DNA of 40,304 nucleotides from a virus. The notes under the pieces were generated by a model that worked only from the letters and a program-made list of their open reading frames with translations, ran no database searches and was not told where the DNA came from. The position numbers and the translations under genes were made by a program. Below are positions 1-15,602 of the stretch, one piece after another; the stretch's first letter is position 1; every line of letters starts with the position of its first letter. The stretch spans positions 1 through 40,304 of IMG/VR virus record IMGVR_UViG_3300021373_001319. The stretch is one strand, 5' to 3'.

Positions 1-1
1 T

Positions 2-3000
2 GACGCAACTTCTGCTGCGTTGTATGTCCAAAACTCTACCGATACCGGAAAAATTGCCTCGTTTAGGAGTAACGGCTCGATTGCTAACGGCGGGGATGAA
101 GTTTTAGGTGTTACTGCTAACCGCGTAGACGTAACAGGTACGGTTGCCATAACAGACCCTAACCCAAAACTAATCTTAAAAGACTCTAGTGATGCTGACG
201 ACCATCAGATTATCTTTCGTGACTCAAATGATGCAGACAAGCTGCAAATAACAAGCGCAAACAGTAATCTAAACTTTATTACTGCCGATAGTGACCAAAG
301 TATACTAATGAGACCTAATAGCACAACAGTGCTGGAAGTTGATACTACAGGTATAGACGTAACAGGTGATGTTGCAGCTACTACAGTAACAGTGGGAGAT
401 GGAACATCTACAGATTTAAAACTTTATAAAGACGGTAGTAATAACTGCTTTATTGAGCAGCGAGGCTCTGGCGGTTTAGAAATATCGGGCATATATGGCA
501 AGTTATCTAACGAATCGAATCAAGAACTAATTTCTTGGGATACCGATAATGCGGCTTTATCTTGGCGTGGTGCTTCTGGCGCAGGGCTTAAACTCACAAC
601 CACAGAAACAGGAATAGCCGTTACAGGTACAGTTACTGCTGATGCTATTAAATTTACTACTGATCCTACTGATGACGCTAAGATATTCACAGAATTAACC
701 GGCGCCACCACGGCGCTAGTAATTCAATCTAAAGATGATGGAGACGACAGTATAGTTCTTCGGAGTCATAATGCTGGCGTAGGGCAAGTAGACGTACTTG
801 TAGCAACAAAAACAGGCATAGACGTAACAGGTAGAGTAGCCGCTGAATCGTTTAAAGGGACGAGTGCCACTACCATTACCGACTTCGTTACTAACGTAGG
901 TGTCGACCCTAGCAATACAACGGTACCTACTTCGGGTGCTGTTAAGGCTTATGTAGATGCTGCTAGCGGCGGGGGTGTAAGTCTAGCAGACACTCTGGCG
1001 CTTGGTAACACTACTGGCGCTAACGACATAAACGTAACTGGCACCCAAAAAATCAACTTTGGTGGTACTACAGGCGACTACTTGCGAATATACGAGGCTG
1101 GTGGGGGCGATGGGTATATTGAACAGCTAGGTGCTGGCAATCTTGTAATTCAAGGTCAAGAAACTAGCCTGAGAAATGATGCTGGTGCAATACTAATAAA
1201 AACCATACAAAACACTGTGCAACTTTTTTCCCGTGGCGAAAGTACCCCGGGCATAAAGTTATCGACTACAAATGATGGCATACAAGTAACGGGTACAACT
1301 ACTGGCAATAATTTTAGACACAACAACAATAATGTTACAACCGAACAGTGGTCTTCGTTTGCCCGTGACGGAGGGAGTAACGCTCTTTATGTACAGCAAG
1401 GGTCAAACTCCCACCCTATAGCTACTTTTAATAAAGGTAGTACGCAAGCTGGGACAGGTACTACAGTATTAGCGGTTACTCCAGACGGTATAACTGTAAC
1501 AGGGGCCGTAACAGGGGACGTATCAGGGGACGTAACAGGGAACGTAACAGGTAATCTAACTGGTAGTGTGACTGTCCCTAACGGGGGGAATATCTCTCTT
1601 GGAGACGGCGAGAAAATAAACTTCGGTGATGCTAATGACCTCCAAATATATTTTAACGCCGCTGACAGCTTTATAGACTACCGGGGGGGTAGTGCCGGTA
1701 ACATGTACGTGATTGGGGATACTTTCCGCCTACGAAACAGCAACTCAAAAGATGTATTTGTCCAAGACGCGAACGATATAACTATAAGACGTTGGACAAC
1801 TGGAGCGTCCAACCCGATAAACCGTCTTAGCACTAATTCCTCGGGGGTAAATTTATATTCGGAAATTTCTGGGAGTGCGGTAACACGTTTACTCACAACC
1901 TCAACTGGTCTCAATATTAGAAAAAATAACGGGTCTAGTAATAGTTTTTCTATCACTGACACACAAGCAACGTTTTCTACCCCACTAAGCGTACAAGGTA
2001 TATTGACCGCAGACGTACAAATGGGTATTCAGGCGCTTAGTAGTGAGTCGAATGGTAATGTCGATGCGTCGTTAGTCATAACCGCAGACGGCACCGATAA
2101 GTACGCCAAAGTAGAGATGTTAGGCGATAATGGTTCCTACATAGACCTTAAAAACATCGGGGGAAATGCAAACTACGGATTACGGCTAGACCACGATGTT
2201 ACGAGTAACGGCCACAGTACAGTAAAGTCCTCGACTGGAGACTTGCGGTTAACAACTGACGTGGATGCCGGCGCTGTAAATATCCAACACGAGCAAAAAA
2301 ATAGGCTAATAACGAGCGACACGGGAGTATCTTTTTACGGTGCTATAAACAGTACCGCTACTCCCGGTGCAAAAATTACTATAAACAACAACGACGTTAA
2401 TTTGTACTCCGCATACGTGACTAACAACGCGACTATCGGCGGGACTTTAGGTGTAACAGGATTAGCTACATTCGACGATCTTACCGTCACGGGGACGCTC
2501 AACGCATCAGTAGCTTCTGCTAGTTTCGCAAATTTTGCTACTAACGCTACTAACGCCACTAACGCTGACAATATAAAGTTAGAAGTATATTCGGGCACGG
2601 GCACTAACATGAGAGTGCTTTTTAGTAACAGTACTGCCGGAAATGCTACTGTTTTCACCGATCCGGGAATCAAGTACAACCCTATAAATGACGTTCTTAC
2701 GACCACGACAGAGAAGGTACGCCTAAACATTACAACTTCTACTTCCGCGCTTCTAATACCTTTCTCAGGGACATCAAGCGGAACAGCTACCAGTAACGCG
2801 AATTTATACAAAGACACCGGTTTTAGCTACCAACCCTCAGCAGGCACACTAAGGGTGCCGAAGGTACGAGTTAACGCTAGCGGGCTAGTTATATCCGGCA
2901 CAGCCGTAACTGCGACCGCCGCAGAGTTAAACAGATGCGACATAACCACGGCAGGGTTAGTACAAGCAAACAAAGTAGTGACGTCTGATTCCTCGGGAGA

Positions 3001-3481
3001 CGTGCGATTCCCTAGTGGAATATCCTTAGGCTTCGGGAATCCCGATGACGCTACCTTTGAGCAAGTCGGTAATGATTTTCGATTAGGGTTAGCAGCAGGG
3101 ACTAACAACTTCTTAATTCGGGATTTAGCATCTCCTACTTCAGCAAGGCACCAGTTTACCAAAGACGGCGCTTACGTTGCTTCAGGAAATATAACCGCGT
3201 TTTCTGACCGTAGGATAAAAGAAAATATCGAGGTGATCCCCGACGCACTAGATAAAGTGTCTAAACTGAGCGGGTACACGTACGACCGTACAGATAAAGA
3301 CGGCCCGCGGGAAACAGGCTGCATAGCTCAAGAAATCCTAGAAGTGCTACCAGAAGCAGTTATGGGGTCAGAAGATGAGACCTACAGCGTGGCTTACGGA
3401 AACATGGTTGGCTTGTTAGTTGAAGCGATAAAAGAACTCAAGTCTGAAGTAGAAGACTTAAAAGCTAAATTGGAGGACTAG
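2..3481 (+). CDS. Tail fibre protein with C-terminal S74-type chaperone domain (5' end outside window)
   Basis: The frame is open from base 2 with no stop, so the gene begins before the window. The first internal start, TTG at 20, is unlikely to be real. The visible 1159 residues are rich in Gly, Thr, Asn and Val. They repeat two modules: a 'GIxVTGxV' turn (for example near bases 350, 610, 820, 1280 and 1490) and a 'DLxIY...YIEQxGxGxLxI' module (near 410, 1075 and 1630), typical of phage fibre shafts. A T-A-A-E-L-N motif near 2917 is also common in such fibres. The end matches the intramolecular chaperone (peptidase S74) domain: the SDRRIKENI motif starts with Ser at base 3203, followed by a helical, coiled-coil-like tail. 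By family knowledge this domain trimerises the fibre and cuts itself off just before that Ser. Role: host recognition or adsorption at the virion surface. Confidence 0.88.
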   Translation, partial: DATSAALYVQNSTDTGKIASFRSNGSIANGGDEVLGVTANRVDVTGTVAITDPNPKLILKDSSDADDHQIIFRDSNDADKLQITSANSNLNFITADSDQSILMRPNSTTVLEVDTTGIDVTGDVAATTVTVGDGTSTDLKLYKDGSNNCFIEQRGSGGLEISGIYGKLSNESNQELISWDTDNAALSWRGASGAGLKLTTTETGIAVTGTVTADAIKFTTDPTDDAKIFTELTGATTALVIQSKDDGDDSIVLRSHNAGVGQVDVLVATKTGIDVTGRVAAESFKGTSATTITDFVTNVGVDPSNTTVPTSGAVKAYVDAASGGGVSLADTLALGNTTGANDINVTGTQKINFGGTTGDYLRIYEAGGGDGYIEQLGAGNLVIQGQETSLRNDAGAILIKTIQNTVQLFSRGESTPGIKLSTTNDGIQVTGTTTGNNFRHNNNNVTTEQWSSFARDGGSNALYVQQGSNSHPIATFNKGSTQAGTGTTVLAVTPDGITVTGAVTGDVSGDVTGNVTGNLTGSVTVPNGGNISLGDGEKINFGDANDLQIYFNAADSFIDYRGGSAGNMYVIGDTFRLRNSNSKDVFVQDANDITIRRWTTGASNPINRLSTNSSGVNLYSEISGSAVTRLLTTSTGLNIRKNNGSSNSFSITDTQATFSTPLSVQGILTADVQMGIQALSSESNGNVDASLVITADGTDKYAKVEMLGDNGSYIDLKNIGGNANYGLRLDHDVTSNGHSTVKSSTGDLRLTTDVDAGAVNIQHEQKNRLITSDTGVSFYGAINSTATPGAKITINNNDVNLYSAYVTNNATIGGTLGVTGLATFDDLTVTGTLNASVASASFANFATNATNATNADNIKLEVYSGTGTNMRVLFSNSTAGNATVFTDPGIKYNPINDVLTTTTEKVRLNITTSTSALLIPFSGTSSGTATSNANLYKDTGFSYQPSAGTLRVPKVRVNASGLVISGTAVTATAAELNRCDITTAGLVQANKVVTSDSSGDVRFPSGISLGFGNPDDATFEQVGNDFRLGLAAGTNNFLIRDLASPTSARHQFTKDGAYVASGNITAFSDRRIKENIEVIPDALDKVSKLSGYTYDRTDKDGPRETGCIAQEILEVLPEAVMGSEDETYSVAYGNMVGLLVEAIKELKSEVEDLKAKLED

Positions 3482-3482
3482 T

Positions 3483-4259
3483 ATGGGCTATTTTGCTTTT
3501 CCCAACGCTATATCGGCAGGGGGGGACTCGCTCTCAGCGTCGGATTTTAACACCGCCACAAACCCGGGAAATGAGGGTGGTGGCAAGGTGTCTCTTGGGG
3601 ATACAATTATTAGCGGTATCGTACAAAAATCCCCGGGCGACACAATATCATTTAGTGACTTTGCGGGGTACACCGCCGCACACTTCCAAGTAAACGTAGG
3701 CCAAAGAAACAATGACCCGTACTACGGTTTTAGCGTCGGCGGCCCCGGTACTTTTGGGAACATATATAACCAAGGTACCCCAGTTGTTTCCCCCAATAGG
3801 CAAAATAACTACTACTTTACCCAAGGATCCACAGGAACAGCACTCCCTGAAGAAGGATTTATGATGGATATTACTAGTTGTTTTTGGCGAGAATTTCCTA
3901 CTAACACTTATGAATTTTATGTGCAGGGTACAGACGCGGTAACGCCCGAGCCGCAGTACAGCCGCGGGGGAATCTTAGATAACCCAAGCCCTCCACCTGA
4001 CTATATAGATGTCCCTCACAGTTTTTGGAGGTGGCACCGTTTGTCTGTTGGGCCTAGAGCTTCGCAGTTGGGTACGTCGTACCCTCCGCCACCCCTCCCG
4101 TATACGACTCGGCCCAACAATGATATTGACTTTTCATCAGGAGGTATGCCGTGGAGAATATCAGCTTCAGCGGGAACCAACCCTTTTGGCACAACCGTAG
4201 GCGCCCGAGTAGAGGTAGTTTTCTCTACAAATAGAAACGACCTTAGCTCGCTAGTATAG
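3483..4259 (+). CDS. Hypothetical surface/tail-associated protein, 258 aa
   Basis: ATG at 3483 is preceded by GGAGG at 3472-3476, inside the end of the fibre gene. It lies one base after the fibre stop, so the two are probably co-translated. The protein is rich in Gly, Pro, Ser, Asn, Tyr and Phe. It has no membrane segment or signal peptide and has several aromatic and proline stretches near residues 160-210. I recognise no catalytic motif. The N-terminus (MGYFAFPNAISAGG) resembles short beta-structured phage proteins encoded next to fibres. Position right after the fibre suggests a fibre-tip, adhesin or accessory tail protein. This is inference from position and composition only. Confidence 0.7.
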   Translation: MGYFAFPNAISAGGDSLSASDFNTATNPGNEGGGKVSLGDTIISGIVQKSPGDTISFSDFAGYTAAHFQVNVGQRNNDPYYGFSVGGPGTFGNIYNQGTPVVSPNRQNNYYFTQGSTGTALPEEGFMMDITSCFWREFPTNTYEFYVQGTDAVTPEPQYSRGGILDNPSPPPDYIDVPHSFWRWHRLSVGPRASQLGTSYPPPPLPYTTRPNNDIDFSSGGMPWRISASAGTNPFGTTVGARVEVVFSTNRNDLSSLV

Positions 4260-4316
4260 GTGCCGTAGCACTTATTTACATGTAAACTAACAACACACAA
4301 CCAAGAGGCAGTACTT

Positions 4317-4565
4317 ATGAAATATTTAATTCTTATCGCAGCGTGTATCCCAGCTTTAGCTCTGGGCCAAAGTCTAGAGGAGACCGGCACATTGCACCGC
4401 TGGGACTACGTTGACCTAATTATGGGCGTATTGTCTACAATGGGCGGTGGCGCAGCATTAGCAGCGTATGTGCCTGTAAAGGTACAAAAAGCTATTCCCG
4501 GCGTCCGAATGCTGATTAACTTCGTTGGGCAAAACTTCCGTAACGCGAAGAATAAGGACGATTAG
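4317..4565 (+). CDS. Small membrane protein, holin candidate (82 aa)
   Basis: ATG at 4317 follows a 57-base gap with an AAGAGGCAG-type ribosome site. Residues 2-17 are hydrophobic and end in A-L-G-Q-S, so this could be a cleaved signal peptide or a first membrane segment. A second hydrophobic stretch (about residues 33-50, with M-G-G-G-A-A-L-A-A) is followed by a basic C-terminal tail. Two membrane segments and a charged tail in 82 residues, just ahead of a lysozyme that lacks its own signal, fit a class II-like holin. The family cannot be named from sequence alone. The alternative is a small inner-membrane protein of unrelated function. Confidence 0.65.
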   Translation: MKYLILIAACIPALALGQSLEETGTLHRWDYVDLIMGVLSTMGGGAALAAYVPVKVQKAIPGVRMLINFVGQNFRNAKNKDD

Positions 4566-4566
4566 T

Positions 4567-4809
4567 ATGGATCTGACAGAAGTAGTTGGCATGGCGACAG
4601 CCATAGTTGTCGCTCTTTCAGGAGGCATGATCGTGCTTTGGAGGAACAACCACGAGACCGTACAGGCTAGGATTAAACGCGCTGAAGAGAAGTTAGATGC
4701 GTGCGAGACTAACCACAAAGAGGCTAACACGGCGCTAATTCAGCTCTCGGAACGTGTCGGTAATCTTGAAGGTATGGCAAAACGAATCCGAGAAGTCCCG
4801 AGTGCCTAA
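4567..4809 (+). CDS. Membrane-anchored coiled-coil protein, i-spanin or holin-like (80 aa)
   Basis: I chose ATG at 4567, one base after the preceding stop, rather than the upstream start in the same frame at 4525, which would run into the previous gene. Residues 5-23 form one membrane segment. After a short WRNNHE turn, the rest (about 28-75) is charged and helical with heptad-like spacing and ends in a conserved-looking ERVGNLEGMAKRI stretch. This layout (one N-terminal anchor plus a periplasmic coiled coil inside a lysis cassette) is that of inner-membrane spanins (Rz type). Single-pass holins can look the same. No experimental or family-level proof is available here. Confidence 0.65.
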   Translation: MDLTEVVGMATAIVVALSGGMIVLWRNNHETVQARIKRAEEKLDACETNHKEANTALIQLSERVGNLEGMAKRIREVPSA

Positions 4810-4993
4810 GCGTGGCGAAGCAGTTGTAATTGCTAGGCGTAACAAATCAATAGCGGAGCAGATTGATGAAATCAAAAATAGCCGTGAGCTTGGTATGCGT
4901 AGGGCTTACCATAGCTCTGTTCTCGCCGAACTTGAGCGCCGAAACAAATACAAAACTACTGTTTACGTACACCCCTCCGACGACGAGGATTGA
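4802..4993 (+). CDS. Possible small overlapping gene in the lysis cassette (63 aa)
   Basis: A GTG at 4802 overlaps the end of the coiled-coil gene by 8 bases, the same type of stop/start overlap seen through much of this genome. The ORF would fill the otherwise empty 4810-4865 stretch and then overlap the next gene by 128 bases in another frame. The predicted protein is highly charged and helical (IARRNKSIAEQIDEIKNSRE), ends in an acidic SDDED tail and has no signal peptide. A weak GAGAAG lies upstream. It may instead be a by-product of the overlapping frame, so this is a tentative call. Confidence 0.3.
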   Translation: MPKRGEAVVIARRNKSIAEQIDEIKNSRELGMRRAYHSSVLAELERRNKYKTTVYVHPSDDED

Positions 4994-5234
4994 CGGAACT
5001 CCTCTACCAGCGGATGAAATTGCTGGCTACGAGTTAAGTGGTGGCGGGTTGTTCGCTGAAATATCAAAGGATGTTACCGAATATGAAGCGTTGGACTACA
5101 CGCTACCGAGTGAAGGCGCTTGTTTTTCGTTGGTTACGAAAGACACGTCGGGCAGTCGAAGTGATCCTGCTGAAGCGTGTATCCCCGCGCTACCAAACCC
5201 GCCGGTACAATTTACTGTGGAGATCAGGCAGTAA
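4866..5234 (+). CDS. Secreted fibronectin type III-like protein (122 aa)
   Basis: ATG at 4866 is preferred over TTG at 4863. A GGAG lies about 8 bases upstream. Residues 1-26 are a classical signal peptide (K-S-K, hydrophobic core, cleavage after N-L-S-A). There is no lipobox cysteine at the right place, so it is not a convincing o-spanin lipoprotein. The mature part has the P-P-T-T-R-I-D-G-T-P-L...I-A-G-Y-E-L pattern of fibronectin type III-like beta-sandwiches. It also has two cysteines (in E-G-A-C-F and P-A-E-A-C) that could form a disulfide. It sits between the membrane proteins and the lysozyme, so it may act in the periplasm during lysis or on the cell surface. Its function is unknown. 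Confidence 0.72.
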   Translation: MKSKIAVSLVCVGLTIALFSPNLSAETNTKLLFTYTPPTTRIDGTPLPADEIAGYELSGGGLFAEISKDVTEYEALDYTLPSEGACFSLVTKDTSGSRSDPAEACIPALPNPPVQFTVEIRQ

Positions 5235-5235
5235 C

Positions 5236-5652
5236 ATGATAGTAGACAAGAACCGATTATCGAAGCAGTTAGTTAAACACGAAGGTATGGTGCTAATGCC
5301 ATACCGATGCACTTCTAACAAATTAACCATAGGTGTGGGGCGCAATCTAGACGATAACGGCGTGACAGAAGCCGAAGCTATGTATCTGCTTGGTAACGAC
5401 ATAACTAGGGCAGTAGAAGATTGCTCGAACCACTTTGATTGGTTTCATGACATGCCCATACACGTACGCGAAGCTGTTGTTAACCTTGTATTTAACATGG
5501 GGGTATCACGATTTAGCAAATTTAAGAAAACGATAGCTTTTTTAAAGGCCGAAGAGTGGGAGCGTGCAGGAGTCGAACTTTTAGACAGCCGATATGCGGA
5601 ACAAACTAAAGGTCGTGCAGTTGAGATTGCAAACCAAATAGCGGGTACGTAG
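5236..5652 (+). CDS. Endolysin, GH24 (T4-type) lysozyme (138 aa)
   Basis: ATG at 5236 directly follows the previous stop. In-frame starts further upstream (5038) would overlap the whole fibronectin-like gene. The catalytic glutamate is in K-H-E-G (Glu16), followed by Cys25 and Thr31 in L-T-I-G-V-G. This is the Glu-8-Asp/Cys-5-Thr triad of GH24 muramidases, with Cys where T4 lysozyme has Asp20. The C-terminal half carries the usual REAVVNLVFNMGVSRFSKF helix. It cuts the N-acetylmuramic acid to N-acetylglucosamine bond of peptidoglycan. There is no signal peptide or N-terminal anchor, so export through a holin is expected; the small membrane genes at 4317 and 4567 are candidates. Confidence 0.92.
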   Translation: MIVDKNRLSKQLVKHEGMVLMPYRCTSNKLTIGVGRNLDDNGVTEAEAMYLLGNDITRAVEDCSNHFDWFHDMPIHVREAVVNLVFNMGVSRFSKFKKTIAFLKAEEWERAGVELLDSRYAEQTKGRAVEIANQIAGT

Positions 5653-5655
5653 ACA

Positions 5656-7806
5656 ATGTCGCTTAAAAAGATACAGCTCAAAGCGGGAGTTAACAAAGAA
5701 CGAACTCGGTACTCTGATGAAGATGGTTGGTTCGATAGCGACAAGGTACGTTTTCGCCAGTCCCTTCCAGAAAAAATTGGTGGGTGGCGGCAAATATCGG
5801 TAAATACGTTCCTAGGTGTTTGTCGGTCGTTACACAACTGGATAACTCTAAACGGTACAAACTACATGGGGGTGGGTACCCACCTTAAATTCTATGTAGA
5901 GACTTCTGGGGCGTATAACGACATTACCCCGTTACGAGAGGTAACACACCAACTAAGCAACCCCTTTGCCACAACGTCAGGATCAAATACAGTAACTGTC
6001 TCTGACACCGATATTGTCTACAAAGCAGGGGACTCGGTGCGGTTTAGTGGGGTAGATACCAACGTAGGGGGTATTCCTGCTAGCGAGATGAACGCGGCGT
6101 TCGTCATAGTGTCAGTTGGGACAGGAACGTACACTATCAATACTACTACCGCGGCAAACACCACTACCTCAACCGCAGGGGGCACTGTATCCGCAGGGTA
6201 CACCGACATATTGCTAGGTAACAACCCAATAGCTACCGCAAGCGGTTCTAACGTACTAACCATTACAGACACCGCCGGAGGATACAAAAACGCTGATTTT
6301 GTAACGATTAGTGGCGCCACAGCGTTTAACGGTATCCCAGCTACTGAAATAAACAAGGAACACGAGATAACGTATAACCCTATCGGTGGAGGGAGCACGT
6401 ACACAATTACAGTCACTTCAAATGCTTCAAGTACGGGCGCTGGAGGAGGTAATGCGGTCGTTGCGGAGTACCAGATAAACACTGGAGCAGAGGTAGCAGT
6501 TCCTGTATCGGGGTGGGGTAGTGGCGCATACGGCGCGGGACAATGGGGGATCGGACAGGCTACCCAACTACAACTCCGTGCGTGGAGCCAGTCTAATTTT
6601 GGGGAGGACTTAATATTCGGGCCTCGTAGTGGGCCAATATACTACTGGGACGCTAGTGCGGGGGCGAATTACCGAGCCAAACTACTCGCAAGTTTGCCCG
6701 GGGCTTCCGAAGTACCTATCCAACAAAATATCTTATTAGTGTCAGACGTAAGCAGGTTTGTGTTCGCTTTCGGGACTAATGATGTGTTTACAACAATCGT
6801 TGACCCTATGTTGGTTCGTTGGGCGAAACAAGAGGATGCTGTTAACTGGAGACCCGAAGCGACTAACCAAGCGGGTAGTATTCGTTTATCCAGAGGCAGT
6901 GAGATATTTGCTGTGCAACAAGCTCGGCAGGAGATACTTGTTTGGACAGACGCCGCGTTGTACTCGCTACAATACGTAGGCGCCCCCGTGGTTTGGTCAT
7001 CTCAACTCGTCGGAGAGAACATATCCACCGCGTCGCAAAACTGCATAGCGTATGCAAACGGTGTCGCCTATTGGATGGGTAGGGATAAGTTTTTCCAGTA
7101 CGACGGACGAACTGCCCCTATACGTTGCGACCTTCGCAGGTATATATTTGAAGATCTCAATGAAGATCAGTACGCTCAAGTAACTGCCGGAACCAACGAA
7201 GGGTTTCATGAAGTGTGGTGGTTCTATTGCTCAAAAAGTTCAAGCACCAATGATAGGTACGTCATATACAACTACGCGGAGGACATCTGGTATCACGGTA
7301 GCTTAGGACGAACCGCGTGGATAGACTCAGGACTTAGACAGTACCCAACAGCAGCGACATACTCCAACAACTTGGTATACCACGAAGACGGGTTAGATGA
7401 CGGGGAAACAGCACTCCCCGGAAGCCCAATAGTATCTAAAATTACTTCCACACAATTTGATTTAGATGATGGGGAACGTTTTATGTTTGTTTGGAGAGTA
7501 TTGCCAGATCTGACTTTTGACGGGTCGGCTCCGGGATCTACTCCTGCAATGAAAATAACCTTATACCCGTCAAAGAGTTCAGGGTCAGGGAGAAATTCCC
7601 CCGCGTCTGAAGGTGGGTCAAACGAATATACTGTGTCAAGAAGTAGTGTTGATGCAAATACTGGAGTAGAAAAATACACCCCACAAATAAACACTCGTGT
7701 ACGCGGTCGCCAACTAGCAATAGAGCTATCTTCAAACACTACAGGCGTACAATGGCAACTAGGTACTCCGCGCATTGATATGCGCCCAGATGGACGGCGG
7801 GGGTAA
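5656..7806 (+). CDS. Tail nozzle / packaged-DNA stabilisation protein (P22 gp10 / T7 gp12-like), 716 aa
   Basis: ATG at 5656 lies three bases after the lysozyme stop. The N-terminus has the pattern seen in podophage nozzle proteins: GVNKERTRYSDEDGWFDSDKVRFR, then P-E-K-I-G-G-W and C-R-S-L-H-N-W...Y-M-G-V-G-T-H. Residues about 100-290 hold two Thr/Ser/Gly-rich inserts that look like repeated beta domains (two T-A-S/T-S-G-S-N-x-x-T-x-T-D-T motifs). The C-terminal half shows propeller-like repeats, including L-V-R-W-A...D-A-V-N-W, V-W-T-D-A-A-L-Y-S-L-Q-Y-V-G and G-R-D-K-F-F-Q-Y-D-G-R-T. By family knowledge such proteins close the portal channel and join it to the tail needle or fibres. The assignment rests on motif recall and context, not a profile search. 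Confidence 0.72.
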   Translation: MSLKKIQLKAGVNKERTRYSDEDGWFDSDKVRFRQSLPEKIGGWRQISVNTFLGVCRSLHNWITLNGTNYMGVGTHLKFYVETSGAYNDITPLREVTHQLSNPFATTSGSNTVTVSDTDIVYKAGDSVRFSGVDTNVGGIPASEMNAAFVIVSVGTGTYTINTTTAANTTTSTAGGTVSAGYTDILLGNNPIATASGSNVLTITDTAGGYKNADFVTISGATAFNGIPATEINKEHEITYNPIGGGSTYTITVTSNASSTGAGGGNAVVAEYQINTGAEVAVPVSGWGSGAYGAGQWGIGQATQLQLRAWSQSNFGEDLIFGPRSGPIYYWDASAGANYRAKLLASLPGASEVPIQQNILLVSDVSRFVFAFGTNDVFTTIVDPMLVRWAKQEDAVNWRPEATNQAGSIRLSRGSEIFAVQQARQEILVWTDAALYSLQYVGAPVVWSSQLVGENISTASQNCIAYANGVAYWMGRDKFFQYDGRTAPIRCDLRRYIFEDLNEDQYAQVTAGTNEGFHEVWWFYCSKSSSTNDRYVIYNYAEDIWYHGSLGRTAWIDSGLRQYPTAATYSNNLVYHEDGLDDGETALPGSPIVSKITSTQFDLDDGERFMFVWRVLPDLTFDGSAPGSTPAMKITLYPSKSSGSGRNSPASEGGSNEYTVSRSSVDANTGVEKYTPQINTRVRGRQLAIELSSNTTGVQWQLGTPRIDMRPDGRRG

Positions 7807-7808
7807 CT

Positions 7809-8693
7809 ATGCCGGGAGATAACACAGAATACGATATAGGGTTCCGCGCTCCGGCACTACCCTACCCCCCTAACGAGTATAATAGCGCGGTTTTTGAGCA
7901 ATTTAATAACGTATTACGTCTGTATTTCAACAATATAGACAACGCACTACGGAGTAATATGATCGTGTCAGAACCCTATGAATTACGGGTGTCTCGTGGG
8001 TTAGTTGTCGGGGCCAGCACTGTAAACAAGTTTGGGTCGAACTCAGACGTAGGTGGGGCAGAAGAGACTATCTGGACAAACGGGGGGAACATAACGTGGC
8101 CTGCGACTGCGTTTACCGCTTACATAGTTAGTACTGACGCAGCAGACGCAAGTGCAGGTACGGGCGCAAGAGTAGTGACAGTACAAGGACTTGATTCAGA
8201 CTACAATTTCCAAACCGTGAGCGTAACCCTTAACGGTACGACGGCGGTAACTATCAGCGGCGCTAATCCTTGGCTACGTATAAACCGAGCGTTTGTAACA
8301 TCTTCAGGTACAGGCGGCGGGGCTGCGGGCACTATAACGATACAAAACGGGGGAGCTACGGTCGTATATGCTAACCTCGGTTTGGGCAACCAGACGCAGA
8401 TGGCGGTGTACACAGTCCCTGCGGGACATACGCTATACGTAGACCAGATAACGTTCACTGCCGCAATATCTACAGGCAGTAATTCCGCCACTGTTAAGTT
8501 GAGTACCCGAGATTTCGGCTCCAACACGTTCCGCACAAGGTATACAGCCGATTTACAGAGCGGGGAGTTGATAAACTCGCTACAATACCCACTAGCGTTA
8601 CCGGAAAAAACGGACATAGAAGCTAGAGCAGTAATGTCTGCCGGAGCTGCATCTATATCGGCATTTTTTGAGGGGGTGCTAATTGCAAATTAA
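7809..8693 (+). CDS. Beta-rich structural protein, 294 aa
   Basis: ATG at 7809 follows the nozzle gene by two bases with a GGCGGGGG ribosome site. Residues 1-55 include P-Y-P-P-N-E-Y-N and a helical F-E-Q-F-N-N-V-L-R-L-Y stretch. The rest is Thr/Gly/Ala-rich beta structure with the motifs V-N-K-F-G-S-N, V-S-T-D-A-A-D-A-S-A-G-T-G-A-R and M-A-V-Y-T-V-P-A-G-H-T-L-Y. I remember these from uncharacterised structural proteins of many marine phages, but their exact place in the virion is not known to me. It sits between the nozzle and the internal proteins, which fits a tail or portal-vertex component. It overlaps the next gene by 11 bases. Confidence 0.72.
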   Translation: MPGDNTEYDIGFRAPALPYPPNEYNSAVFEQFNNVLRLYFNNIDNALRSNMIVSEPYELRVSRGLVVGASTVNKFGSNSDVGGAEETIWTNGGNITWPATAFTAYIVSTDAADASAGTGARVVTVQGLDSDYNFQTVSVTLNGTTAVTISGANPWLRINRAFVTSSGTGGGAAGTITIQNGGATVVYANLGLGNQTQMAVYTVPAGHTLYVDQITFTAAISTGSNSATVKLSTRDFGSNTFRTRYTADLQSGELINSLQYPLALPEKTDIEARAVMSAGAASISAFFEGVLIAN

Positions 8694-9188
8694 ACCTGCG
8701 TACGTAGATGGCAGAAAGAAAATGCTCCCTAACCCTGAAATAATCATGGGTTCTCTTACTGTACACACTCCTGATAAAGAACCTTCTGACGAAGAACAAA
8801 ATGGTTTATTCGCCGCGGCGCTTTCTCCAGATCAGCAAATGGTGCAAATATATAACACTGTGTTTGCTTTTAACGCTAAACAAAAAAACGAAGATGTAGT
8901 TGCGTTAACTAGAATATTTAATGTAGATACGCCAAAAAACTTTGCCAAGAACCTATTGGAGTTTATAGGTGTGGCTCAACGCAGAGAAATTACTCTCATA
9001 TTAGCCCCCATCCCTACGTACACAAGAGCGGATTTAACTATCGTAAACAACGCCGTGCACGAAGTTGACAAGACCGCAAAAAAACTAGGGTTAGATGTTA
9101 AAATTGATTTAGGTAGAAGTAAGAATGGGCTATTTATGCTTTACGCTAAACCCGGCACTAAACCTATACTAGAAACTATGGGTCTATT

Positions 9189-9192
<4 letters not shown>
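8683..9192 (+). CDS. Hypothetical protein, TTG start, 169 aa
   Basis: The frame has a stop immediately upstream (8680-8682), so TTG at 8683 is the first possible start. It has a strong GAGGGGG at 8670-8676 with 6-base spacing, which supports it over the first ATG at 8722. The protein is mixed alpha/beta with no membrane segment. The C-terminal half ([10 protein letters not shown], then [23 protein letters not shown]) looks like a small alternating alpha/beta fold. I do not recognise the family. It is wedged between structural genes, overlapping 11 bases upstream and 4 bases (ATGA) downstream, so it is probably a minor virion or assembly factor. Confidence 0.72.
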
Positions 9193-15599
<6,407 letters not shown>

Positions 15600-15602
15600 C
15601 AC

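Noticed and set aside
2335-2817. 160-aa - strand ORF opposite the tail fibre gene
   Set aside because: Val/Leu-rich antisense reading of the Thr/Asn-rich fibre coding sequence; no ribosome site or motif.
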